Assembly: GCF_000380145.1 (NCBI RefSeq)
Contig: NZ_KB904609.1
Location: forward strand, 62,001 to 126,000
Length of the DNA stretch: 64,000 nucleotides
Reading direction: 5' to 3'
Origin: Streptococcus thoraltensis DSM 12221
GTDB lineage: Bacteria; Bacillota; Bacilli; Lactobacillales; Streptococcaceae
Shown here: one piece after another, positions 53,380 through 63,129 of the stretch
Layout of the letters: the number at the start of each line of letters is the position of its first letter
How positions within the stretch are numbered: the stretch's first letter is position 1
Program-made: the position numbers and the translations under genes
Notes under the pieces: generated by a model
Told to the model about the DNA's origin: nothing
The model's database searches: none
What the model saw: only the letters and a program-made list of their open reading frames with translations

Positions 53380-55818
53380 TTAAACAATATCAAATTTAAG
53401 TTTCCCTTGTTTGACACCGACTTTGAGAATATTACCAGCAGCTAGCTGTCCTGAAAGAACTAGTTCTGCCAAGTGATCTTCCACTTGTGTCTGAATGGTA
53501 CGGCGTAGTGGACGCGCACCCATTTCAATATCATAGCCATCCTCAGCCAAGTGTTTAAGAGCTGACGGCTGAAATTTAAGAACAATATCTTTTTCAGCTA
53601 ACTGTCTGATTAATGGTTGAACCATAATCTTAACCACTTCTCTCATATGCTCTTGTGTCAAGCTGTGGAAGACAACTTTTTCATCAATACGATTGATGAA
53701 CTCAGGGCGATAAGCCTTTTTAAGTTCTTCCAAGATACGTTTTTCCATCGCCTCATGATCCTGCGATAAATCTTGCGCTCCAAAACCAACCGTCTTATCA
53801 TCACGAAGTGCTGTCGCTCCAAGGTTTGATGTCATGATAATCAGGGTATTTGAAAAATCAACTTTGCGACCACGAGAATCTGTTAAAACACCATCATCAA
53901 GCACTTGTAGAAGCACATTGAAAATATCAGGATGCGCCTTCTCAACCTCATCAAACAAGAGGACCGAATAAGGCTTCTGACGAACTTTTTCTGTCAATTC
54001 GCCTCCCTCATCGTAACCGACATAGCCTGGAGGGGCACCGTTAAGACGCGAAGCAGCAAATTTCTCCATGTACTCAGACATATCAAAACGAATAAGGGCA
54101 GATTCATCATCGAAAAGAACTTCTGCCAATGCCTTAGCCAACTCTGTCTTACCAACCCCAGTTGGACCTAAGAACATGAAAGAGCCGATTGGACGTTTAC
54201 CCGTCCGAATACCAGACTGATTACGACGGATGGCACGACTGATAGCCGAAATCGCCGTATCCTGACCAATAACACGCTTATGCAATTCTTTTTCCAGATT
54301 GAGGTATTTCTGATTATCTGCCTGCGTCATTTTTTCCACGGGAATCCCTGTCAGACGGCTAAGGGTAGCCATGATGTGGTCTTCACTTACCTTGACGACT
54401 TTTGGAGCAACAAGTGATTTTTCCTTCTTCAGTAAACGCGAAACGGTTTTAAAATCTCCGTCCAAAAGAGCTTCATCAATTGGGGAAAGTTCTGCTTGCG
54501 CTTCTTTCTTAACCATGGTCTGAACGGTCGCACTAGCTTCGTCTATCAAATCGATGGCTGAATCAGGAAGATTTTTACTAGTCATATAACGGTGAGCAGA
54601 TTTAACAGCTGTCATAAGCGCTTCATCAGAAATCGTTACATGGTGATAGGCTTCGTAACTGGGACGAAGCCCTTTGAGAATCTCAAAGGCATCTGCAACC
54701 GAAGGCTCTTCAATAATAATTTTGGCAAATCGACGCGATAGAGCGGCATCTTTTTCAATATGCTTTTGATATTCTTCTTGAGTGGTTGCTCCAACCATAT
54801 GGAGTGTTCCGCGTGAAAGAGCTGGTTTAAGAATATTAGCCGCATCTAAGGTGCTGTCCATCCCACTGCCAGACCCCATGATAGTGTGCATCTCATCTAC
54901 AAAGAGAATGATATGACCATCCGCCTCAATATCATCAATGATTTGATTCATACGCTCTTCAAAATCACCACGAAAACGGGTTCCTGCAACCACGCTCATC
55001 ATGTCCAGTTCAAGAACACGCATATCACGCAGTTCATAAGGAATTTCACCACTGACAATACGCTGGGCTAGCCCATATGCCAGAGCCGTTTTACCAACAC
55101 CTGCATCACCAACTAGGACAGGATTGTTCTTAGTTTTACGACTGAGTACCTGCACCATGCGAGAGACTTCTCTGTCGCGTCCTACAACCGTCTCTAAAGC
55201 GCCAGCCTGTGCCATCGCCGTCAAGTCACGCGTAAAATCAGATAATTCACCAGCCGTTGATGGTGGTTTCATCATATCGGTAAAATTATTAGCCTTAGGG
55301 CGTTTTGGTTTTTTCAATTCATGGATAGCTTTTACATGATCCTTGGTAAAACCAGCATGTTTCTCCAAACTTTGACGAAGGCTAAAAATCGAAGAGCCTT
55401 CTCCGTCATTTTTAAGTTTGAAACCAGCTAATTCCAAGACACGAATGGGCATCATTTGTGGGTTTAGCAGCATAGCCATCAGGACATGCTCAGTACCCAC
55501 CTCATCATCTCCTGTGATATGACTAATTTGCTCCGCAAAAGCAAGTATATCAGCTGTCGCCACCGATTGCTCGTGCAGGTCAAACTGATCAATGCTATCA
55601 TCAAAAGTTTTGTCTGACGCTAAAATAGCGGCTGCAAAATAATCATTTTCACCAGTTTCATTATCGAATTCTCTGAAAGTTAATCCTGCAATGGTTTCAT
55701 CACTGGAAATTAAGCCAAGTAAAAGATGCCAACTTTCTAACAATTGGCAAGAGAATCGTGTTGCAATAATTTGTGACAGGCCAAAAACTTCCTGCATTTT
55801 TTGTGAATACTTAACCAT
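53380..55818 (-). CDS. clpC: ATP-dependent Clp protease ATP-binding subunit ClpC
   Basis: Hsp100 unfoldase of 812 residues that works with ClpP. The N-terminal Clp_N repeats are recognisable ([16 protein letters not shown] and [13 protein letters not shown]). The first AAA+ module has [13 protein letters not shown] and [14 protein letters not shown]; the second has [16 protein letters not shown] and [14 protein letters not shown] linker lies between. The start overlaps the ctsR stop by one base. Controlled by CtsR from the upstream promoter. Confidence 0.95.
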   Translation of the reverse strand: MVKYSQKMQEVFGLSQIIATRFSCQLLESWHLLLGLISSDETIAGLTFREFDNETGENDYFAAAILASDKTFDDSIDQFDLHEQSVATADILAFAEQISHITGDDEVGTEHVLMAMLLNPQMMPIRVLELAGFKLKNDGEGSSIFSLRQSLEKHAGFTKDHVKAIHELKKPKRPKANNFTDMMKPPSTAGELSDFTRDLTAMAQAGALETVVGRDREVSRMVQVLSRKTKNNPVLVGDAGVGKTALAYGLAQRIVSGEIPYELRDMRVLELDMMSVVAGTRFRGDFEERMNQIIDDIEADGHIILFVDEMHTIMGSGSGMDSTLDAANILKPALSRGTLHMVGATTQEEYQKHIEKDAALSRRFAKIIIEEPSVADAFEILKGLRPSYEAYHHVTISDEALMTAVKSAHRYMTSKNLPDSAIDLIDEASATVQTMVKKEAQAELSPIDEALLDGDFKTVSRLLKKEKSLVAPKVVKVSEDHIMATLSRLTGIPVEKMTQADNQKYLNLEKELHKRVIGQDTAISAISRAIRRNQSGIRTGKRPIGSFMFLGPTGVGKTELAKALAEVLFDDESALIRFDMSEYMEKFAASRLNGAPPGYVGYDEGGELTEKVRQKPYSVLLFDEVEKAHPDIFNVLLQVLDDGVLTDSRGRKVDFSNTLIIMTSNLGATALRDDKTVGFGAQDLSQDHEAMEKRILEELKKAYRPEFINRIDEKVVFHSLTQEHMREVVKIMVQPLIRQLAEKDIVLKFQPSALKHLAEDGYDIEMGARPLRRTIQTQVEDHLAELVLSGQLAAGNILKVGVKQGKLKFDIV

Positions 55819-56279
55819 TATGATTCCTTTTTCCTATCCAAACGATGGAGGAGTTTCTTTAACATTCTAGTTCTAATAAAAGGGGCTTCTTGTCCCAATA
55901 CTGCATCAGACGTCATTGATAGCAGCATGTTGCCTTCTCGCTCTGTGATTACCTTTTCTTCAAATAAGAGTTGAATAAGATCATCAAAAACCTGTTGGCT
56001 AACTCGTTCACCAATCGTTGCCATCAAAGAACCGAGTAGTTGGTGATTATCTGAAAACTTAACCTTAACAATGCGGATGTAGCCACCACCGCCACGCTTA
56101 CTCTCAACTAAATAACCCCGACTCTCTGTGAAACGCGTCTTTATAACATAGTTAATCTGACTAGGAACAACCTGAAAAGACTCTGCCAGATGAGATCGCT
56201 TAATTTCGGTCATACCTGACTGAGCCAACAACTGTTTGATATACTCTTCAATCTGATCCGAAGTATTTTTTGACGACAT
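55818..56279 (-). CDS. ctsR: CtsR, repressor of class III heat-shock genes
   Basis: Repressor of 153 residues. The winged helix includes IKRSHLAESFQVVPSQINYVIKTRFTESRGYLVESKRGGGGYIRIVKV, recognisable by RGYLVESKRGGGGYIRI (the beta-wing glycine loop). It is first gene of ctsR-clpC. The mcsA-mcsB genes found between ctsR and clpC in bacilli are absent, as is normal for streptococci. A CtsR box lies at its promoter. Confidence 0.94.
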   Translation of the reverse strand: MSSKNTSDQIEEYIKQLLAQSGMTEIKRSHLAESFQVVPSQINYVIKTRFTESRGYLVESKRGGGGYIRIVKVKFSDNHQLLGSLMATIGERVSQQVFDDLIQLLFEEKVITEREGNMLLSMTSDAVLGQEAPFIRTRMLKKLLHRLDRKKES

Positions 56280-56298
56280 TAAGGCCTCCCTTTCTTAC

Positions 56299-56324
56299 TT
56301 TGACTATAACTGACTATAATTATA
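56299..56324 (-). promoter_or_regulatory. ctsR promoter with CtsR box
   Basis: On the minus strand TGATATAAT (extended -10, TATAAT at 56324-56319) is followed by AGTCAGT-TAT-AGTCAAA (56315-56299), which fits the CtsR direct-heptamer pattern RGTCAAA-NNN-RGTCAAA with two changes in the first half. Autoregulation is expected. Confidence 0.75.
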
Positions 56325-56375
56325 TCAAATTTTCAGGACATTTTAAACTTTAAGCTTTAGACCTAAAGAATCCTT

Positions 56376-56480
56376 ATACTCAATGAAAATCAACAGCAGA
56401 CTAGGCGACACAGATAGCAGATAGAACTAAAGTTTATCAAATCAAGTCAACAACGTCTGCTTTTGATTTTCGAAGAGTAT
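56376..56480 (+). repeat. inner palindromic element standing alone
   Basis: TACTCAATGAAAATCAACAG ... GATTTTCGAAGAGTA with the core AGACTAGGCGACACAGATAG. It is flanked by TTA on both sides, an independent example of a 3-bp target-site duplication and evidence that this element moves separately from the outer element. Confidence 0.85.
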
Positions 56481-56525
56481 TAGACAGCTGAAAAACGCTA
56501 GACAATAGACTCAGCCCTTTTCAAG

Positions 56526-57698
56526 TTATTTTTTTAAGATTTGATAAATCCCCAAGGCAATCAGCATCAAACAGCTTGTTAGCATGAAGGGGGTTTGATA
56601 CTGTTCTAAACCAAGACCTTGAATAGCTTTAGTTAACAGCAATGGTGTCACAATAACACCGATATTGCCTGCTGTGATAGCCATACTGGTGACAAAGGTG
56701 TGATAAGTCATGTCAAAAGATTTTGCAATGCTTTCAAAAATAGATGACATGCCACCCACAAAACTAGCACCAATCAAGAATGAACCTAGGTAATAGAAAA
56801 CAAGATGATGACCAAAAGCGAAGAAAAGACTTCCCACCATCATACTAAAAAGCATGAGCGTCAAGGTATTTTCTTTGAAACGTTTATGCAATTGTCCAAA
56901 AATAAGTCCCATCAAAACACCAGAAAAAGCCATAATTGTCAATATCTGACTGCCTAGTAAATCAGAATAGCCTAAATGACTGACTAAGAGCGTTGGTACT
57001 TTTACCGTTGCTCCGATATAACTAATCCCAATGAAGAAGGTAATCAGCATCCATAAGATAACGTCTTTATTGAAAATAGTCATCTGAGATAAGGATTTAA
57101 TCTCACGTTTGGTATCAGGAACATTTTTACTAAAAAGATAGAGAACAGGAAGAACCAAGAGGTAAACCAAGTAAATATACTGTGGGCCGATAAAAAGGGC
57201 GTATCCAACCAAAAAGGTGGTCAGCGTTTTACCAATGTTCAAGGTCGCCGTACGCCAGCCAATCATACTAGCGCGTTTATCCCCATCAAAGTATTCTGAA
57301 ATAATGCTAATAGACAAAGAATTATAAAGTCCAATCCCTGCACCGAGAAGAAGGCGTGAAAACAGGGCTAAACCAAAGCTTTTGGAGAGGAATGAAAAAA
57401 TACCTGACACTAAAATCAAAAGGAGACCGAGTTGAACCGTCTTTTTCTGACCAATCCTTCCCACAATAAAATTACTCAAAATTACAACAATGGTAATGGT
57501 CATGGCTGGAATCGTAACCAAGGTTTCCACAGAAGCCAAGCTAAGGTGTGGATTTTGAGCTTGGTAATATTGAGATAGTTTGGGAATGGCTGGTGCAATC
57601 GCTAGATGCGACATGAGAAATAACGAGATGGATAGTAAGGAAATTTTTAAAAAGGGTGATTTTGTCATTTTAGACTTTCTAATAGAATTCATCATCAA
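56526..57698 (-). CDS. major facilitator superfamily transporter
   Basis: Integral membrane protein of about 390 residues with 12 predicted helices. MFS pattern in loop 2-3 (NFIVGRIGQKKTVQLGLLLI) and LFSRLLLGAGIGLYNSLSISIISEYF for helices 4-5. The substrate cannot be told; drug or metabolite efflux is likely. Start uncertain: ATG at 57698, 57695 or 57692 follow AGGGGTG, which is part of the tsf terminator; ATG 57668 (MTKSPFLK) lacks a clear site. Confidence 0.8.
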   Translation of the reverse strand: MMMNSIRKSKMTKSPFLKISLLSISLFLMSHLAIAPAIPKLSQYYQAQNPHLSLASVETLVTIPAMTITIVVILSNFIVGRIGQKKTVQLGLLLILVSGIFSFLSKSFGLALFSRLLLGAGIGLYNSLSISIISEYFDGDKRASMIGWRTATLNIGKTLTTFLVGYALFIGPQYIYLVYLLVLPVLYLFSKNVPDTKREIKSLSQMTIFNKDVILWMLITFFIGISYIGATVKVPTLLVSHLGYSDLLGSQILTIMAFSGVLMGLIFGQLHKRFKENTLTLMLFSMMVGSLFFAFGHHLVFYYLGSFLIGASFVGGMSSIFESIAKSFDMTYHTFVTSMAITAGNIGVIVTPLLLTKAIQGLGLEQYQTPFMLTSCLMLIALGIYQILKK

Positions 57699-57702
57699 AA
57701 AA

Positions 57703-57739
57703 GCACCCCTATTTACCTAGGAAAAGGAAACAGAGGTGC
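57703..57739 (-). terminator. tsf terminator that contains the MFS ribosome binding site
   Basis: Minus strand GCACCTCT ... AGGGGTGC, an 8-bp stem with one mismatch and a 21-nt loop, followed by TTTTTTG. The 3' arm AGGGGTG is also the only ribosome binding site for the MFS gene. Confidence 0.75.
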
Positions 57740-57760
57740 CGTAGATTAGAGATTAATCAA

Positions 57761-58801
57761 TTATTTACCAAGAGCTGCTGCCATTGTGGCTGCAACTTCG
57801 TTTTCAAAGTCATTTGAAGCTTTTTCGATACCTTCACCAACTTCGAAACGAGCAAATGCGACAACTTTAGCATTTACTGATTCTAAGTATTGCTCAACAG
57901 TTTTGCTGTCGTCCATGATGTAAACTTGTGCAAGAAGTGTGTACTGTTGGTCAACTTTAGTGTTGTCAAGCATGAAGCGATCCATTTTACCTGGAATGAT
58001 TTTGTCCCAGATTTTTTCTGGTTTACCTTCAGCAGCAAGTTCTGCTTTGATGTCTTCTTCAGCTTTTGCAATCACTTCGTCAGTCAATTGAGCTTTTGAT
58101 CCATACTCAAGGTGTGGAAGAGCTGGTTTGTTAACCATAGCACGTGATTCGTTGTCTTGATCGATAACGTGGTTCAATTGTGCTAGTTCATCTTTAACAA
58201 ATTGCTCATCAAGTTCAGTGTATGAAAGAACTGATGGGTTCATTGCAGCGATGTGCATTGACAATTGTTTAGCAAGTGCTTCGTCGCCACCTTCGATAAC
58301 TGAGATAACTCCGATACGTCCACCATTGTGTTGGTAAGCACCGAAAACTTGATCATCAGCTTTTTCGATAACAGCGAAACGACGGAATGAGATTTTTTCT
58401 CCGATTGTAGCTGTTGCGTTAACGTATGCTTCTTCAAGCGTTTCACCTGAAGCCAATTTAACTTTAACAGCTTCATCATTGCTAGCTGGTTTAGCTGCGG
58501 CAAGTGCTTTTGCAGTTTCGTTTACCAATTCAACAAATTGTGCGTTTTTAGCAACAAAGTCAGTTTCAGCGTTAACTTCAACAACTGCTGCAACGTTACC
58601 ATCAACGTAAACGCCAGTCAATCCTTCAGCAGCTACGCGGTCAGCTTTTTTAGCTGCTTTAGCCATACCTTTTTCGCGAAGCAATTCAATCGCTTTGTCG
58701 ATATCGCCATCAGTTTCAACAAGTGCTTTTTTAGCGTCCATAACACCAGCACCTGATTTTTCACGCAATTCTTTAACGAGTTTTGCAGTAATTTCTGCCA
58801 T
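57761..58801 (-). CDS. tsf: translation elongation factor Ts
   Basis: Guanine nucleotide exchange factor for EF-Tu, 346 residues. The N-terminal UBA-like domain has [47 protein letters not shown], recognised by the [13 protein letters not shown] and [13 protein letters not shown] signatures; [10 protein letters not shown] follows. The streptococcal length is typical. Downstream of rpsB as usual. Confidence 0.96.
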   Translation of the reverse strand: MAEITAKLVKELREKSGAGVMDAKKALVETDGDIDKAIELLREKGMAKAAKKADRVAAEGLTGVYVDGNVAAVVEVNAETDFVAKNAQFVELVNETAKALAAAKPASNDEAVKVKLASGETLEEAYVNATATIGEKISFRRFAVIEKADDQVFGAYQHNGGRIGVISVIEGGDEALAKQLSMHIAAMNPSVLSYTELDEQFVKDELAQLNHVIDQDNESRAMVNKPALPHLEYGSKAQLTDEVIAKAEEDIKAELAAEGKPEKIWDKIIPGKMDRFMLDNTKVDQQYTLLAQVYIMDDSKTVEQYLESVNAKVVAFARFEVGEGIEKASNDFENEVAATMAAALGK

Positions 58802-58982
58802 GAGTAGATCTCCTTAAAATATAATCTGAGAAAACAATTCCTGACTATCAGGCTTGTTACTCTTTAATAACTAAATAAAAACAAAAGGGACTAGGGCTTA
58901 GCCCTGCCCCCTTCGCAAGCAATAGCCATTCTTGCTAATCAAGCTCAAATGGTAAAGTGGACAACTGTCCTTGTTATTTTTC
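58802..58982 (-). other. rpsB-tsf intergenic region with partial terminator
   Basis: Minus strand GGGCAGGGCTAAGCCCTAGT around 58895-58920 can form a short GC-rich hairpin followed by TTTTGTTTTT, an attenuator that may lower tsf relative to rpsB. Confidence 0.45.
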
Positions 58983-59750
58983 TTAGTTGTTGTCGCCTTC
59001 TACAACTTCAACGATTTCTTCGATTGATTCTGCACTAGCTTCTTCTTGGAAGTCAACGCCAGCATCTTCGCCTTGGTTACCTTCGATAACAGCATCAGCT
59101 AATTTAGAAGTAATCAATTTAACGGCGCGAATAGCATCGTCATTTGCTGGGATGATAACATCAATCTCATCTGGATCAGCGTTTGTATCAACCATAGCCA
59201 CAACTGGGATACCAAGTTTTTTAGCTTCTTTAACAGCGATTTGTTCTTTATGTGGGTCAACAATGTACATCACATCTGGAATACGAGGCATGTCTTCGAT
59301 ACCACCCAAGAATTTTTCAAGACGTGCACGTTGTTTGTTAAGTAATGCAACTTCTTTCTTAGGAAGAACTTCGAAAGTTCCATCTTCTTCCATGCGTTTG
59401 ATCTCTTTCAATTTAGCGATACGTTTTTGGATAGTATCCCAGTTTGTAAGAGTTCCACCCAACCAACGGTGGTTGATGTAGTATTGACCAGCACGCGTAG
59501 CTTCTTCTGCTACTGCTTCAGCTGCTTGTTTTTTAGTACCAACAAACAAGATAACTGCATCGTTTGCTGCTGCATCACGAACAAAGTCGTAAGCTTGATC
59601 AGCCAATTTTACAGTTTGTTGAAGGTCGATAACGTGGATACCGTTACGCTCAGTAAAGATATACTTAGCCATTTTAGGGTTCCAGCGACGAGTTTGGTGA
59701 CCAAAGTGAACACCAGCCTCAAGAAGTTGTTTCATTGAAATTACTGCCAT
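58983..59750 (-). CDS. rpsB: 30S ribosomal protein S2
   Basis: Ribosomal protein of 255 residues beginning [20 protein letters not shown], with [25 protein letters not shown] and the [10 protein letters not shown] and [13 protein letters not shown] blocks. The acidic C-terminal tail is typical. AAGGAG lies 8 nt before the ATG. Confidence 0.97.
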   Translation of the reverse strand: MAVISMKQLLEAGVHFGHQTRRWNPKMAKYIFTERNGIHVIDLQQTVKLADQAYDFVRDAAANDAVILFVGTKKQAAEAVAEEATRAGQYYINHRWLGGTLTNWDTIQKRIAKLKEIKRMEEDGTFEVLPKKEVALLNKQRARLEKFLGGIEDMPRIPDVMYIVDPHKEQIAVKEAKKLGIPVVAMVDTNADPDEIDVIIPANDDAIRAVKLITSKLADAVIEGNQGEDAGVDFQEEASAESIEEIVEVVEGDNN

Positions 59751-59897
59751 GAGTAGTTTCTCCTTTATGTTTTTTTCCTCTTCCAGCCGTCAACTTGCAA
59801 GACCACCACGAGGGCAACAGTCTCACAATGGAGCCAGAATGAGTATTTATTGCCTAAGCAACTAGTACATAGTATCAAAAATCATACCAAAAAGCAA
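59751..59897 (-). promoter_or_regulatory. rpsB promoter and leader
   Basis: On the minus strand TTGCTT (59897-59892), a 17-bp spacer and TACTAT (59874-59869). The leader of about 110 nt contains complementary GGCAA ... TTGCC segments. It could be an S2 autoregulatory structure, but I do not recognise a specific family. The stretch 59898-60159 shows nothing more. Confidence 0.5.
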
Positions 59898-60159
59898 GTC
59901 ATTATGTACCGAATCATTCTCCTTGCCATGAATTTCTTCACCATTTTTAAACGTCACCTTGACTGTGCTATCAGCCTTTTTGTCTTGGAGATTGTGTGAC
60001 TGTTTCTAAATAAGCATTTTTGCTTGAACACCTAAAAAGGAGTGTCATAGAACTTTGGATTTTCGGTTTATTTTTCTAATCATATCAGGCGTTTAAGCCT
60101 CTACGCTTATCTTGTTTTTTGTGTTTTGGCATAGGGTGTCGCATAGCTTTCAATGATTT

Positions 60160-60377
60160 GATAGTCTTTTGAATTAACTTTGATTCATGGTCACTTTCGA
60201 CTTGCCTTACTCATACTCAATGAAAATCAAAAGCAGACTAGGCGACACAGATAGCAGATAGAGTTGAAGTTCATCACGTCAAGTCAACAAGGTCTGCTTT
60301 TGTTTTTCGAAGGGTATCAAGTACTGTTCTGCGTCTTTCTGTTCCTTGTTTCTGAAAGTTAATTCATTTGACGATAC
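60160..60377 (-). repeat. composite MITE-like repeat, outer element reversed
   Basis: Starts GATAGTCTTTTGAATTAACT and ends AGTTAATTCATTTGACGATA. The inner element (about 60215-60320, core AGACTAGGCGACACAGATAG) is flanked on both sides by TCA. Confidence 0.85.
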
Positions 60378-60511
60378 TAGATAAAGATTTATTGTTCCGA
60401 TTATGTTTAGTGTTTTCTTTTTAATTCTAAAGAATGTCGCTTAATCCACGCTTTTTAAGTCGACTAATAACAATTATTCAAAATTAATAATATCACTTCC
60501 AAAATAACACA

Positions 60512-60555
60512 AAGAAGCAGGAAGTACCTTTTAAGAGGTATTTTTCCTACTTCTT
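60512..60555 (-). terminator. ahpCF terminator
   Basis: Arms AAGAAGCAGGAA and TTCCTACTTCTT pair with one mismatch around a 20-nt loop, 28 bp beyond the ahpF stop. Confidence 0.65.
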
Positions 60556-60582
60556 AGAGCTATTTACATATCCTCAACTAAC

Positions 60583-62127
60583 TTAGTTGGAGATGGGATT
60601 TCGAATAAGATAATCAAAGGCACCAATAGCTGCCGTGGCTCCAGATCCCATGGAAATAATGATTTGCTTGTAAGCAGAATCCGTACAGTCACCCGCCGCA
60701 AAAATGCCTGGGATGTTAGTTGCGCCTTGTTTATCCACAATAATTTCCCCTCGTTGGTTCAACTCAATATCACTATCGCTCAACCAAGAAGTGTTTGGAA
60801 GAAGGCCAATTTGTACAAAAACACCCTCCAAGGAAATGGTCTGCTCTTGACCAGACTCACGATCACTATATCGCAAACCTGTCACTTGAGTATCTCCAAG
60901 AATTTCCTGAGTAGCAACATTCTTAAAAACAGTTACATTGGAAGTTTGTGCTATTCGTTCTTGCAATACTTGATCTGCCTTAAGTTCTGGTAAAAACTCT
61001 AAAACATACACATGCTTAGCCAAACCTGCTAGGTCCAAAGCAGCTTCAAGTCCAGAATTTCCACCACCAATCACAGCAACATCCTTGCCCTCAAAAAGAG
61101 GTCCATCACAGTGCGGACAGTAAGTGACTCCTTTGTTGCGAAATTCAGCTTCACCCGGAACGTTAATATTGCGCCATTTTGCACCAAGGGCTAAAATGGC
61201 TGATTTCGTTTCTAAGACGGCACCATTTGACAAGGTTAAGGCAATGACATTATCTTTTTCAACAGAAACCACCTTTTGAGCTTTAATGATGTCAACATCG
61301 TAACTCTTGGTATGTTCCTCTATTTGCGCCATTAACTTAGGACCTTCTGTATAGAGATTTCCTATCATGTTTTCAATGCCGACAGTCTCCATCACTTGTC
61401 CACCAAATGTTTCAGCTACTAAGCCCGTTTTCAAACCTTTTCGTGCAGCATAGATGGCTGCACTGTTTCCAGCTGGACCGCCTCCGACTACTAGGACATC
61501 ATAGACGCCTCTATCAGCAAAGGCTTCTTCTGACAATGGACCTGTCACTTTGTCTACCAATTGTTCAATGGTTGCGCGACCTGATGACCACTCCGAACCA
61601 TTCAAATACACCGTTGGAACGGACATGATTCCTTTAGAGGTCACCTCATCTTGAAACATCCCTCCTTCAATCATAGTATGTGAGATGTTGTCATTTAGTA
61701 CAGACATGATATTTAAGGCTTGAACAACATCTGGACAGTTGTGACACGTTAGGCTAACATAGGTTTCAAACTGAAGTTTTTCATCAATGGCTCTAATACG
61801 ATCCGCAAGGTCTGGTTCAATTTTAGGAGCACGACCAGAGACTTGCAAAACAGCCAAAATAAACGATGAAAACTCATGCCCTAATGGAAGTCCTGAAAAA
61901 ACGATACCACTAGTCTCTCCTTTTTTTGAAATCTGAAAACTGGGAGTTCTCTCCAAATTTATCGGCTCACGGCTGATACGATCTGACATATTCTCAATTT
62001 CCGTGATAAACTCATCCATCTTTTGAGAATTCGCATCATCGCCAAGACAAACTTGTAATACAATATCTGACTCCAGTAAACCTAAATAACTTTGAAGTTG
62101 GGATTTGATGTCATTAGATAAGGTCAT
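60583..62127 (-). CDS. ahpF: alkyl hydroperoxide reductase subunit F
   Basis: FAD/NADH disulfide reductase of 514 residues that recycles AhpC. The N-terminal thioredoxin-like domain has LTCHNCPDVVQALN (CxxC). The reductase part has VLVVGGGPAGNSAAIYAARKGLKTGL (FAD), TYCPHCDGPLFEGKDVAVIGGGNSGLEAALDLAG (redox CxxC, NADH) and the late GIFAAGDCTDSAYKQIIISMGSGATAA. ATG 62127 (MTLSNDI) stands 6 nt after GAGGAGG; an ATG at 62133 abuts it. Confidence 0.95.
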   Translation of the reverse strand: MTLSNDIKSQLQSYLGLLESDIVLQVCLGDDANSQKMDEFITEIENMSDRISREPINLERTPSFQISKKGETSGIVFSGLPLGHEFSSFILAVLQVSGRAPKIEPDLADRIRAIDEKLQFETYVSLTCHNCPDVVQALNIMSVLNDNISHTMIEGGMFQDEVTSKGIMSVPTVYLNGSEWSSGRATIEQLVDKVTGPLSEEAFADRGVYDVLVVGGGPAGNSAAIYAARKGLKTGLVAETFGGQVMETVGIENMIGNLYTEGPKLMAQIEEHTKSYDVDIIKAQKVVSVEKDNVIALTLSNGAVLETKSAILALGAKWRNINVPGEAEFRNKGVTYCPHCDGPLFEGKDVAVIGGGNSGLEAALDLAGLAKHVYVLEFLPELKADQVLQERIAQTSNVTVFKNVATQEILGDTQVTGLRYSDRESGQEQTISLEGVFVQIGLLPNTSWLSDSDIELNQRGEIIVDKQGATNIPGIFAAGDCTDSAYKQIIISMGSGATAAIGAFDYLIRNPISN

Positions 62128-62149
62128 AAACATCCTCCTCGTCTTTTGA

Positions 62150-62710
62150 TTATATTTTTCCGACTAAATCTAAACTTGGTGTCAAGGTCTCAGCGCCTTC
62201 TTTCCACTTAGCAGGGCAAACTTCTCCTGGGTGCTTGCGAACATACTGAGCTGCATGAATTTTATCAATCAAGGTGCTGGCATCGCGTCCAATTCCATCA
62301 GCGTTTATTTCCATCATTTGAATGATGCCATCAGGATCTACAATAAATGTTCCTCGTTGGGCAAGTCCATCCTCTCCTAACACATCAAAACCTTGTGATA
62401 AAACGTGAGAAGGGTCACCAATCATTGGGAAAGTGATTGTTCCTACAACATCAGACTCATCATGCCACGCCTTGTGGACAAAATGCGTATCTGTTGATAC
62501 TGAATAAACTTCCACACCTAGTGATGTCAACTCTTCATACTGATCTTGTAAATCCCCTAGTTCCGTCGGGCAAACAAATGAAAAATCAGCTGGGTAGAAG
62601 CAAAAGATAGCCCATTTACCTTTTATATCGTCACTGCTAACCGTGATAAATTCACCTTGATGATAGGCTTGTGCTTGAAAATCAACGATTTCTTTTCCGA
62701 TTAAAGACAT
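62150..62710 (-). CDS. ahpC: alkyl hydroperoxide reductase subunit C (peroxiredoxin)
   Basis: Two-Cys peroxiredoxin of 186 residues that reduces peroxides. Peroxidatic Cys in [13 protein letters not shown] (about Cys47) and resolving Cys in PGEVCPAKW (about Cys166). ATG 62710 ([11 protein letters not shown]) has AGGAGG upstream. First gene of ahpCF, under a PerR-like box. Confidence 0.96.
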   Translation of the reverse strand: MSLIGKEIVDFQAQAYHQGEFITVSSDDIKGKWAIFCFYPADFSFVCPTELGDLQDQYEELTSLGVEVYSVSTDTHFVHKAWHDESDVVGTITFPMIGDPSHVLSQGFDVLGEDGLAQRGTFIVDPDGIIQMMEINADGIGRDASTLIDKIHAAQYVRKHPGEVCPAKWKEGAETLTPSLDLVGKI

Positions 62711-62744
62711 ATTTGTGTCCTCCTTAGTTTTTGTAATTAGGGTC

Positions 62745-62765
62745 ATTATATAATAATAATTCTAA
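62745..62765 (-). promoter_or_regulatory. ahpC promoter with PerR-like box
   Basis: On the minus strand TTAGAATTATTATTA (62765-62751) matches the PerR consensus TTATAATTATTATAA at 13 of 15 positions and directly abuts TATAAT (62750-62745), the -10. Peroxide-inducible expression is expected. Confidence 0.75.
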
Positions 62766-63068
62766 ATAAGCTTTCGAAAAGCTCAAAAATTGGTTGCGTT
62801 TCCATCTCTGTTATGATTGGTTTTTCGGCTCCATCATATTTAGGACAATATACATTAAAATGACAGAAAATTTGTAAGCAATTAATTGCTCTTTTGCTGA
62901 CTGCTATACAACACTTATTATCCTGTTTCGTCCTAGATAAGCTAACTTCTACGCATGCGTTTATTAAAGATTACAAAAATCAACAATTTGATTAAAGCTG
63001 TCATTTTAGACAGAAATTGCTGATTCAAAAAAAGTAAGAACGCACAAAAGTTGTTTGCTAAAATTGCC

Positions 63069-63097
63069 TTGCTAAAAAGAAAAGATTACGTTATAGT
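63069..63097 (+). promoter_or_regulatory. promoter of the BTAD-type regulator
   Basis: TTGCTA (63069-63074), a 17-bp spacer and TATAGT (63092-63097), with GGAGG at 63115-63119 before the ATG at 63130. The divergent 62766-63068 stretch shows no other feature. Confidence 0.55.
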
Positions 63098-63129
63098 GAA
63101 AGCGACTAGATTTTGGAGGCGTTTACAAA

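Noticed and set aside
58987-59481. 164-codon plus-strand frame opposite rpsB
   Set aside because: A product of the codon bias of rpsB; no start signal and Ser/Ile-rich composition typical of antisense frames.
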